From contig CAZVAR010000089.1 in assembly GCA_964625225.1 (NCBI GenBank), forward strand, positions 1 to 15,880: a stretch of 15,880 nt of DNA, written 5' to 3'. The translations under genes were made by a program, and so were the position numbers. Below are positions 7,839-14,313 of this stretch, one piece after another (the first letter of the stretch is position 1; each line of letters starts with the position of its first letter). Under the pieces are notes generated by a model. That model was not told the DNA's origin and made no database searches. It saw nothing but the letters and a program-made list of their open reading frames with translations. This stretch comes from CAZVAR01 sp964625225. Its GTDB lineage: Bacteria > Pseudomonadota > Alphaproteobacteria > JAJUGE01.

Positions 7839-9071
7839 CTATGCCGGCTTCGGTTGCCGCGCGCCGTCTCCCGGCAGCTCGGCAGGCTGCAGAAGGCGGA
7901 TGGCCAGCGGCCCCAGCAGCATGACGGCGCCCATATGGGCGAAGGCGACGCCCCATGCGAACACGCTCTGGCCGCCGGCCAGGTCGAGCACGAGGCCGAA
8001 CACCAGCGGCCCGACGAAGCCGCCGGCGAAGCCCAGCGTCGAGTGCAGCGCCATGGTGGCGCCGCGATAGCCGGGCTGGGCGTTTCCGATCGAACCGGCC
8101 GTCACCGAAGAGGATTCGCCCGCGACTGTTATGCCGTGGAGCAGGCACAGGATCGTCGCCAGCGCATAGGAGATGCCGGAGGAGAAGCCGATCACGAAAC
8201 AGATCATCGCCGACGCGGTCATCGTCGCCACGACCGCGCGCCGGCGGCCGAAACGGATCGAGGCCTCGTTGCCGAAGATACTGGACGGCACCCCCAACAG
8301 CGTCAGCGCAAAGGCGACCATCGTCGGCGCCAGCCAGCCGCCGCCGTTCTGCGCCTCCACGAACACCAGGAAGGCGACCACCCAGGACCGCAGCCCGAAC
8401 AGTTCCCAATTGTGGACCGTGTAGCAGAGCATGTAGGCGAGCGCGGAGCGGTTGCGCAGCACCGGGCGGAAGTCGAGGAGCGCCGTCTCCGGCTTCTGGA
8501 GCTGCTGCGGCCCGCTGCGCGGCAGCGCCACGGCGACCAGCAGCACCGCCAGCGCCGCGGCGACTCCGGGCAGCGAGAAGGCCCAGCGCCAGTCGATCCA
8601 GTCGGCGAGCGCCGCGGCGAGCGGGAAGGAGACCGCAGCGCCGATCCCGAAGGACGAGGTGTAGAACGCAACTGCCCGCGACTGCCCGGCCGCTCCGAGC
8701 TGGTCGCTGAGCGCCTTCAGCCCCGGCATGTAGGTGCCGGCGAGGGCGATCCCGGCCAACGCGCGGAACAGCATCGCGCTCCAGAACCCGTCCGTGAGGA
8801 AGGCGAACCCGAAATTGGCGACCGCCGTCAGCACCCCGCAGAACAGCCAGATGCGCTTCGGGTCGACCCGGTCCGTCAGGCTGACCAGCACCGGGACGGA
8901 GGCGGTGTAGCCCGCGAAAAAGATGCCGCTGATCCAGCCGGCCTCGGTGTTGGAGAGCTGCCAGAGCTCGCGGAAGAAGGGCAGCAGCGCGGCGAAGGCG
9001 GAGAAGCCGAGCATCGTCAGCACCTCCGACAGGCACATCGCGACCACCAGACCGACCGGCGACAGACGCAC
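7839..9071 (-). CDS. MFS transporter (first copy)
   Basis: A 410-residue integral membrane protein with the hydrophobic pattern of about 12 transmembrane helices. Between helices 2 and 3 it has a motif-A-like loop, LTDRVDPKR (about 65-73), preceded by SNTEAGWISGIFFAGYT. The centre holds a cytoplasmic loop with LLDFRPVLRN, and a second basic loop, RFGRRRAVV, follows in the C-terminal half. The family uses the proton gradient to move small solutes; the substrate cannot be told from sequence. I choose GTG at 9071 because GGGGAGGAG sits six bases upstream. The alternative GTG at 9116 adds 15 charged residues and has no such site. The gene lies 72 bases behind the GNAT gene on the same strand, so they may be co-transcribed. 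It is clearly related to the MFS protein at 10729-11958. Confidence 0.92.
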   Translation of the reverse strand: MRLSPVGLVVAMCLSEVLTMLGFSAFAALLPFFRELWQLSNTEAGWISGIFFAGYTASVPVLVSLTDRVDPKRIWLFCGVLTAVANFGFAFLTDGFWSAMLFRALAGIALAGTYMPGLKALSDQLGAAGQSRAVAFYTSSFGIGAAVSFPLAAALADWIDWRWAFSLPGVAAALAVLLVAVALPRSGPQQLQKPETALLDFRPVLRNRSALAYMLCYTVHNWELFGLRSWVVAFLVFVEAQNGGGWLAPTMVAFALTLLGVPSSIFGNEASIRFGRRRAVVATMTASAMICFVIGFSSGISYALATILCLLHGITVAGESSSVTAGSIGNAQPGYRGATMALHSTLGFAGGFVGPLVFGLVLDLAGGQSVFAWGVAFAHMGAVMLLGPLAIRLLQPAELPGDGARQPKPA

Positions 9072-9143
9072 GCGTTCTCCTCCCCTTGGTTTCTCGTATT
9101 TACGATCGAGCGGCACCGATCTGCATGCCCGTAGGTCGGACCG

Positions 9144-9668
9144 TCAGCTTGGCTGCGTCGCGTCGCCCGGACCGAGCGGACGCTGCATGATCACAATATC
9201 GACCCAGCGGCCGAACTTGAACCCGACCGCGGGCAGTAGCCCGACACGACGGAACCCGAGCGCCTCGTGAAGACCGATCGAAGCGCGGTTGGCACTGTCG
9301 CCGATGACGGCGATCATCTGCCTGTATCCCCCGGCCTCGCACAATGTGATCAGTCGCGCGAGCAGCGCCCGGCCGATGCCGCGTCGCGCCTGGTCCGGCG
9401 CGACATAGACGGAGTTCTCCAAGGCGTAGCGGTAGGCCGAACGCGTCCGGTAGGGCGTCGCATAGGCATAGCCGACCACGGCCCCATCCATCTCTGCCGT
9501 GAGCCAGGGCAGGCCTCGCGCTAGAACCGCCTCCCGCCGCTGTCCGATCTCGGGGAGATCCGGCGGCACCTCCTCGAACGAGGCGAGGCCGTGCGTCACA
9601 TGATGTGCGTAGATCGTCTGGATTGCCTCCAGATCCTCGGAGCGCGACGGGCGGACGAGAAGCTTCAT
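9144..9668 (-). CDS. GNAT N-acetyltransferase, phosphinothricin/methionine-sulfoximine acetyltransferase type
   Basis: A 174-residue cytoplasmic enzyme of the Gcn5-related family. The N-terminus VRPSRSEDLEAIQTIYAHHV and the FEEVPPDLPEI segment are typical of the Pat/Bar/MnaT group. The acetyl-CoA binding loop QARRGIGRALL is at 93-103, following strand ENSVYV (84-89), and the C-terminal GLHEALGFRRVG is also characteristic. Members acetylate the amino group of phosphinothricin, methionine sulfoximine or other amino acids; the natural substrate is often unknown. ATG at 9668 has GGAGA about six bases upstream. The gene is divergent from the second LysR gene with a 109-base gap that contains a LysR-type dyad, and it precedes an MFS gene. 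This suggests, without proving it, a LysR-controlled acetylation and transport unit. Confidence 0.9.
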   Translation of the reverse strand: MKLLVRPSRSEDLEAIQTIYAHHVTHGLASFEEVPPDLPEIGQRREAVLARGLPWLTAEMDGAVVGYAYATPYRTRSAYRYALENSVYVAPDQARRGIGRALLARLITLCEAGGYRQMIAVIGDSANRASIGLHEALGFRRVGLLPAVGFKFGRWVDIVIMQRPLGPGDATQPS

Positions 9669-9729
9669 TCGGTTCTCCGAAAGGCAGTTCGTCGGGTGGT
9701 TTGCTGGCCGATCCTCTACCTCTCGCGCC

Positions 9730-9744
9730 GTCGTGACAAACGAC
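9730..9744. promoter_or_regulatory. LysR-type operator candidate between GNAT and LysR genes
   Basis: GTCGT (9730-9734), spacer GACAA, ACGAC (9740-9744) is a perfect dyad that contains the T-N11-A pattern of LysR binding sites (T9731 to A9743). It lies 33 bases upstream of the lysR ATG and 61 bases upstream of the divergent GNAT ATG. This is the usual position for a LysR regulator controlling both itself and its neighbour. Short dyads arise by chance in GC-rich DNA, so confidence is moderate. Confidence 0.5.
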
Positions 9745-9777
9745 TTATCCTGACCGCCTTCGGTGAGGAAATCTCAC

Positions 9778-10689
9778 ATGCCGCATCGCCTGCCGCCGCT
9801 CAACGCCCTGCGCGCCTTCGAGGCGGCCGCCCGGCATGCCAGCTTTTCACATGCAGCGACGGAACTCGGCGTGACCCACGGCGCGGTCAGCCGACAGATC
9901 GCGAATTTGGAAGCGTATCTCGGCACGGCGCTGTTCCGACGGGGGTCGCGCCGCATTGCCCTGACGCCGGAAGGCGAAGCTCTACTGCCGTCGGTTGCTG
10001 CCGCGTTCGAGCTGCTGACGGCCGGTGTCGCGAAGGTGTCGTCCGCCCGGAGGGCGCGGCCGCTGGTCGTTTCCTGTATCGCCACGTTTGCGATGCGCTG
10101 GCTGATTCCGCGGCTCTACCGCTTCCAGGCTCGCCATCCCGAGCTCGAGGTGCGCTTATCGGCCCCCAATCCACCGGAGAATCTGGCCCCCCTCGACACC
10201 GATCTTGCCATCCGCGTCTCGCCGGTGCCGTGCCCGGCCGATATGGAAAGCATGCCCTTCCTCGCCGAGCAGGTCGGCCCAGTGGCGAGCCCGGAGGTGC
10301 TGGTGCACGCGCCGGTCTCCTGTCCGGACGATCTTGCGCGTCATACCCTGCTGCACACTGCGACCCGGCCCGATGCCTGGGCGGAGTGGGCGCGGGCGGC
10401 AGGCACCGCCCCGCCGGTCGCGCCGGAGCGACGGTTCGAGACCTTCTACTTCCTCCTGCAGGCGGCCGCCTCCGGCCTCGGCGTGGCGATCGGGCCGCTG
10501 CCCCTGGTGGCCGACGATCTCGCCGCCGGCCGGCTGGCGGCGCCGCTCGGCTTCTTGCCCAGCGGCCGTTCCTATCAGGCGCTGTACCGGAAGGCGGACG
10601 CCGGTGACTTGCGCATTCGCCGGTTCCGGGACTGGTTGCTCGAAGAAGCCGAAGCCGGCCCGGATCGGTTCGCGGCCCGGAACCGATAG
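9778..10689 (+). CDS. LysR family transcriptional regulator, GcvA-like (second copy)
   Basis: A 303-residue regulator with the same layout as the first copy. The helix-turn-helix comprises ALRAFEAAARHASFSHAATE and VTHGAVSRQIANLEAYLG, followed by the wing FRRGSRRIALTPEGEALL. The effector domain starts near 95 (PLVVSCIATFAMRWLIPRL) and includes SGLGVAIGPLPLVADDLAAG. ATG at 9778 is chosen because GAGGAA lies seven bases upstream and MPHRLPPLNALRAFEAAAR is the standard start; a GTG at 9763 would overlap that ribosome site. It is divergent from the GNAT gene with a dyad between them, and convergent with the second MFS gene 39 bases downstream. By LysR custom the GNAT gene is the best candidate target. 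The effector is unknown. Confidence 0.94.
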   Translation: MPHRLPPLNALRAFEAAARHASFSHAATELGVTHGAVSRQIANLEAYLGTALFRRGSRRIALTPEGEALLPSVAAAFELLTAGVAKVSSARRARPLVVSCIATFAMRWLIPRLYRFQARHPELEVRLSAPNPPENLAPLDTDLAIRVSPVPCPADMESMPFLAEQVGPVASPEVLVHAPVSCPDDLARHTLLHTATRPDAWAEWARAAGTAPPVAPERRFETFYFLLQAAASGLGVAIGPLPLVADDLAAGRLAAPLGFLPSGRSYQALYRKADAGDLRIRRFRDWLLEEAEAGPDRFAARNR

Positions 10690-10694
10690 CCGGC

Positions 10695-10728
10695 CCCGGC
10701 GACGCCGCCGGGTGCGTCCTTCCGCACC
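10695..10728. terminator. Two overlapping hairpins between convergent LysR and MFS genes
   Basis: CCCGGCG (10695-10701), loop ACGC, CGCCGGG (10706-10712) overlaps a second hairpin, GGTGCG (10711-10716), loop TCCTTC, CGCACC (10723-10728). The pair fills the 39 bases between the two stop codons, so it is likely to stop transcription from both sides. Neither side has a good T run, so rho-independent action is uncertain. Confidence 0.5.
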
Positions 10729-11958
10729 TTAGTCGCGCCTGCCGCCTGCCGCCAGACCGACGGCGCCGAGCAGCCCGGCCAGCCCGAGCGTGCCGAATGC
10801 CGCCGTCCAACCCAGTACGCTGCCGCTTCCGACCAGGTCCAGCACGATGCCGAACAGCGTCGGCCCCAGCATCGCTCCGACGAAGCCGAACACGCCGTAG
10901 ACCGCCATGGTGGCGCCGCGCAGTTCCGGTGCCGCGGCGTCGATCGTGCCGGCGTTCAGCACCGCATTGTCCATGCTTATGGTGACGCTGTGCAGCATCA
11001 CCATCGCCACCGCCAGCCCGAACGAGAGCGCCGGAGAAGCACCGGCCGCCAGGGCTGCGACCAGCGAGACTACGACGACGCAGAGCACCGTCCGCCGCCG
11101 ACCGAAGCGCTGGGCGAGCGATCCGCCCAGATAATTGCCGAAGAAGCTGACCAGCACGATCGCCGACATCAGGATCGGCGCCGGCAGGCCGAAGGGTAGC
11201 GACACCATACCCTGCGCGCCGGCCGCGAACACCAGGAACGCCACGGTCCAACCCCGCGCACCGTAGTTCTCGAGGTTGTGGCCGAGGTTGGCCAGAATGT
11301 AGGCGAGGGCCGAGTGGTTGCGGAGCACGGGACGGAAGTCGAGCAGGGCGGCCTGCTGCACCGGCGCCCTGCGTGCCGTGACCGGCACCGCGAGCGCGAC
11401 CAGCAGCACCGCGAATGCGCAGCCGGCGGCCCCGAACAGGAAGATCCAGCGCCAGGGCAGCCACTCGAGCGTGATCCCGGATATGAAGAAGGACGTGGCG
11501 CCGCCGATCGCGCCGCAGGCGCTGTAGAGGGTAATGGCCCGCACCCGGGCCGGCCCCCTCAACAGGTCGCTCAAGAGCCGCAGTCCTGGAATGAGCGTTC
11601 CGCCGAATCCCACCCCGGACAGGCCCCGGAACAGCATCGCCGTCCAGAAACCGTCCGCCAGCAGCCCGAAGCCGAGATGGGCGAGCCCCATCACCGATGT
11701 CGACGCCAGATAGACCTTCCGCGCATCGATCCGGTCGGTCAGGCTGACCAGGATCGGGATCGCCAGGATGTTGCCGAGCGAAAAGACCCCGCCGATCCAG
11801 CCGGCCTCCGTGTTGCTCAGTTCCCATTCCCGGATGAAGCCGGGCAGATTGGCGGAGTAGGCCGCGAAGGCCACCATGCCGAGCACCTCGGCGAGGCACA
11901 TGGCGAGCGTGACCCGGCCGGCCGTGGCCGGCCCCGCGCCGGGTTCCGTTGACGGCAA
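10729..11958 (-). CDS. MFS transporter (second copy)
   Basis: A 409-residue membrane protein with about 12 hydrophobic helices. It shares with the first copy the SNTEAGWI segment, the motif-A-like loop LTDRIDARK, the central loop LLDFRPVLRN, and the RFGRRRTV loop of the C-terminal half. Where the first copy has NWELFGLRSW it has NLENYGARGW, so a glutamate in a putative membrane helix is kept. The substrate is unknown. The start given is TTG at 11958, with AGGGGA nine bases upstream. No in-frame ATG exists before residue 20, which would cut into the first helix, so the rarer start is likely real. The gene converges on the second LysR gene and diverges from the TAXI binding-protein gene. Confidence 0.9.
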   Translation of the reverse strand: MPSTEPGAGPATAGRVTLAMCLAEVLGMVAFAAYSANLPGFIREWELSNTEAGWIGGVFSLGNILAIPILVSLTDRIDARKVYLASTSVMGLAHLGFGLLADGFWTAMLFRGLSGVGFGGTLIPGLRLLSDLLRGPARVRAITLYSACGAIGGATSFFISGITLEWLPWRWIFLFGAAGCAFAVLLVALAVPVTARRAPVQQAALLDFRPVLRNHSALAYILANLGHNLENYGARGWTVAFLVFAAGAQGMVSLPFGLPAPILMSAIVLVSFFGNYLGGSLAQRFGRRRTVLCVVVVSLVAALAAGASPALSFGLAVAMVMLHSVTISMDNAVLNAGTIDAAAPELRGATMAVYGVFGFVGAMLGPTLFGIVLDLVGSGSVLGWTAAFGTLGLAGLLGAVGLAAGGRRD

Positions 11959-12001
11959 AGGAAATGGTCCCCTAGGCTGGATTCGGTCGAGTCGGCCTGT
12001 C

Positions 12002-12029
12002 GGAAGGCCTGCCCGAAGGCGGGCCTTTC
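12002..12029. repeat. Long hairpin in the divergent MFS/TAXI intergenic region
   Basis: Twelve pairs form between 12002-12013 and 12018-12029 on the plus strand, including two G-T wobble pairs, around a CGAA loop. The core is AAGGCC/GGCCTT plus GCC/GGC. Read on the minus strand, the loop becomes the extra-stable C(TTCG)G form, but two C-A mismatches replace the wobbles. It lies 55 bases before the TAXI ATG and 43 bases before the MFS start, an odd place for a terminator. A smaller stem, CGGGC/GCCCG (12048-12061), follows. Confidence 0.55.
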
Positions 12030-12084
12030 ATAGCGCCGGAGATCACCCGGGCACCAGCCCGCAACAACTGAATTGGGAGGAGAA

Positions 12085-13266
12085 ATGGGCTTTCTTTCGA
12101 GGCATCGCGGGCTGTTGGTCGGCTTGGCTGCCGCCGGAACGGTAGCGGCGCCGGCCGCGCTGGGCGCGGCGGAGGTGAAGCTGCCGCAGACCGTGGTCTG
12201 GACCGCCTACGATGTCGGCACCACCGGCTACAACCAGGCGGTCGGAATCGGCAGCGTCATCAAGAACAAGATCGGTTCGAACCTCCGGGTCCTGCCGGGC
12301 AAGAACGACGTGTCGCGGCTGGCGCCGCTGCGGGAAGGCAAGGTTCAGTTCACCGCCACCGGTTCGGACAGCGTCTATTCGCAGGAGGCTCTCTACACCT
12401 TCGGCCGCCGCGACTGGGGGCCGATTCCGATCCGCCTCGTCATCCTCAACGTCTCCGACGCCGCCTCCACCTCGCTGGCGACCGCGAAGGATGCCGGCAT
12501 CAAGACCCTCTACGATCTCAAGGGCAAGCGGGTCGCCTGGGTGAAGGGCGCGCCGGCGCTCAACAAGGCGGTCGAGGCCTATCTCGCCTTCGGCGATCTC
12601 ACCTGGGACGATGTCCAGAAGGTCGAGGTGTCGGGGTACGGCGCATCGATCAACGCGATGATCGAGGGGCAGCTCGACGCCCTCAATGGCGCCACCAACT
12701 CGCCGCCCTTCCTGAAGGTCGAGGCCAGCCCGCGCGGTCTCTATTTCCCTCCCGTGCCGCACGATGACGAGGAGGGGTGGAAGCGGCTCAACAGCGTTGT
12801 GCCCTGGTTCTTCAAGCACAAGGCGACGCTCGGGGCGACGATTCCGAAGGAGGGTCAGGAGATGGCCAACACGGCCTATCCGATCTTGGCCACGATCGAA
12901 AAGCAGCCGGAGGACCTCGTCTACAATATGACCAAGGCGATGGTCGAATATTTCGACGAATACAAGGACGCCTCGCCCGGCGCGAACGGCTGGGACATCA
13001 AGCGGCAGGTGTTCGGCCAAGTCTTCCTGCCCTATCACGAGGGCGCCATCCGCTTCTACAAGGAGGTCGGAATCTGGAAGCCCGAATATCAGGAGGTGCA
13101 CGAGCGCAACCTGAAACGGCAGGAGGTCATCAACGCGGCCTGGGCACAGCACCTGAAGACCGGCTCGCAGGACGAAACCGAGTACGAGGTCCAGTGGATG
13201 AAAGTGCGCTACGAAGCCCTGAAGCAGGCCGGCCTCAACCCGATCATGGAGTCCTGGGAGCCGTAG
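12085..13266 (+). CDS. TAXI-type TRAP transporter substrate-binding protein
   Basis: A 393-residue exported protein. Residues 1-29 form a signal peptide (basic MGFLSRHRG, hydrophobic LLVGLAAAG, cleavage near LGAA), so it works in the periplasm. The mature part shows the TAXI-family pattern: an early glycine-rich segment VGTTGYNQAVGIGSVIKNKI (44-63), then FTATGSDSVYSQEALY (89-104), LYDLKGKRVAWVKG (142-155), and GQLDALNGATNSPP (195-208). In this family such proteins capture carboxylates or amino acids such as glutamate for a membrane TRAP permease. It is longer than the usual roughly 320 residues because of a helical C-terminal extension (about 330-393). GGGAGGAG two bases before ATG 12085 decides the start. 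No TRAP membrane subunit is present in the window, so it is either an orphan or works with a permease elsewhere. Confidence 0.87.
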   Translation: MGFLSRHRGLLVGLAAAGTVAAPAALGAAEVKLPQTVVWTAYDVGTTGYNQAVGIGSVIKNKIGSNLRVLPGKNDVSRLAPLREGKVQFTATGSDSVYSQEALYTFGRRDWGPIPIRLVILNVSDAASTSLATAKDAGIKTLYDLKGKRVAWVKGAPALNKAVEAYLAFGDLTWDDVQKVEVSGYGASINAMIEGQLDALNGATNSPPFLKVEASPRGLYFPPVPHDDEEGWKRLNSVVPWFFKHKATLGATIPKEGQEMANTAYPILATIEKQPEDLVYNMTKAMVEYFDEYKDASPGANGWDIKRQVFGQVFLPYHEGAIRFYKEVGIWKPEYQEVHERNLKRQEVINAAWAQHLKTGSQDETEYEVQWMKVRYEALKQAGLNPIMESWEP

Positions 13267-13576
13267 GCGCCCCGGCGGCCCCGGGTTTCACCGGGGCCGC
13301 CCGTTCCGGTTGGGCCGTAACCGGTATCGGGCCGGCACGGCCGATGCAGCCCGGCGCGCTCGATGCAACAGCGAGGTTGCGAGGCGGCAAAGGCGTGCAG
13401 CAACCGGTCCGCGTGGCGATTGCCGGCTCCCGGTTCCGGCCGGCGGGCGCGGGCCGGGGCCGCCGCATCCTCCTCCTCGCTTCCGCTCCCGCAGGACGCT
13501 CGCGCCTCCGCCGGGCGATCGGATGGTCGCGGAGCAGCGAGCCCGCCATACTGGCTCCGAGCAGGGAGGAGTTCCG
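13267..13576. other. 310-base intergenic region
   Basis: Apart from the terminator hairpin at its left end and the AGGGAGGAG ribosome site (13563-13571) at its right end, I see no gene or repeat. An open frame continues upstream of the acetyltransferase start, but its arginine- and proline-rich translation looks non-coding. A promoter for the acetyltransferase is expected here; CATACT near 13546 is a weak -10 candidate without a matching -35. Confidence 0.6.
13274..13301 (+). terminator. Strong hairpin after the TAXI gene
   Basis: A perfect 11-pair stem, GGCGGCCCCGG (13274-13284) and CCGGGGCCGCC (13291-13301) around a six-base loop, begins eight bases after the TAXI stop. The tail has only scattered T (CGTTCCGGTT). 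This is a likely terminator, although the T run is poor. Confidence 0.65.
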
Positions 13577-14149
13577 ATGGCAGGACAGGATGGACGCTCC
13601 GAGAAGGCCAAGATGCTGGCGGGTGAGCTGTACGACCCTCTGGATCCCGAACTCGTCGCGGCCCGAGAGCGCGCACGCGATCTCTGTCAGGCGTTGAACG
13701 CCACGCGCGAGGCGGAGCGGGACGAACGGCGGCGCATTCTTCGTGAACTGTTCGGCGCGGGCGGCGATACCGTGTGGATGCAGCCGCCGTTCTTCTGCGA
13801 CTACGGATCGAACATCGAGCTCGGGGAGCGGGTGTTCTTCAACTTCAACTGTGTCGTACTGGACGTGTGCCCGGTCCGGATCGGGAGCTTCACGATCTTC
13901 GGTCCGGCGGTACAGATCTACACGCCATTGCATCCGCTCGATGCCGAGTTGCGTCGGCGGCAGGAGTTCGGGAAACCGGTGGAGATCGGATCGGACGTGT
14001 GGGTTGGCGGAGGGGCACTCATCATGCCGGGCGTGCGGATCGGGTCGAGGGCGGTGATCGGTGCCGGTAGCGTGGTGACGCGGGATATCCCCGACGGCAT
14101 GCTGGCCGCGGGCAATCCCTGCCGCGTGATCCGCGCGATCACCGAGTAA
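13577..14149 (+). CDS. Maltose/galactoside O-acetyltransferase family enzyme (hexapeptide repeat)
   Basis: A 190-residue left-handed beta-helix acetyltransferase. The N-terminal helical part begins SEKAKMLAGELYDPLDPEL (8-26), the signature of the maltose-acetyltransferase N-domain. Hexapeptide repeats then run from about 75 to 170, with an extended loop containing YTPLHPLD (115-122). His119 is the expected catalytic residue. The C-terminal coils (EIGSDVWVGGGALIMPGV, then AVIGAGSVVTRDIP) and the end AAGNPCRVIR are typical. Members move acetyl from acetyl-CoA to a sugar hydroxyl; the real substrate is usually unknown and no sugar genes flank this one. The start ATG 13577 has AGGGAGGAG five bases upstream. 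It is convergent with lpd, 164 bases away. Confidence 0.92.
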   Translation: MAGQDGRSEKAKMLAGELYDPLDPELVAARERARDLCQALNATREAERDERRRILRELFGAGGDTVWMQPPFFCDYGSNIELGERVFFNFNCVVLDVCPVRIGSFTIFGPAVQIYTPLHPLDAELRRRQEFGKPVEIGSDVWVGGGALIMPGVRIGSRAVIGAGSVVTRDIPDGMLAAGNPCRVIRAITE

Positions 14150-14263
14150 AGTCTCCGGATCGGCCCGACCGGCCTGTTTGGGAGGGAGCCGCCGGAGTGC
14201 CGTCGGCCGGCCGGGCGGTGTCGAGGCAGTGCCGTCGCTGGCGCAGGGCCGGCGCCCGGCGGC

Positions 14264-14289
14264 GGATCCCGGGAGGCAGCCCGGGATCC
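14264..14289. terminator. Hairpin between convergent acetyltransferase and lpd genes
   Basis: GGATCCCGGG (14264-14273), loop AGGCAG, CCCGGGATCC (14280-14289) is a perfect 10-pair stem, 24 bases past the lpd stop on the minus strand. There is no T run on either side, so if it stops transcription it may work with Rho or as an RNA 3' end block. Confidence 0.5.
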
Positions 14290-14313
14290 CGGCGCTTCCG
14301 ACGTCGCCGGCGC

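Noticed and set aside
318..11899. Very long open frames antisense to gltD, the ABC-F gene, the dehydrogenase and both MFS genes (some over 500 codons)
   Set aside because: They lie exactly opposite well-identified genes, their translations are rich in Arg, Ala, Gly, Pro and His with no domain, and GC-rich codon use produces such shadows.
6222..11958. Genomic island or mobile element around the duplicated LysR/MFS genes
   Set aside because: There is no integrase, transposase, tRNA, terminal repeat or visible shift in base composition.
13310..13576. Upstream extension of the hexapeptide acetyltransferase frame
   Set aside because: The translation is low-complexity Arg/Pro/Ala, and a strong ribosome site fixes the start at 13577.
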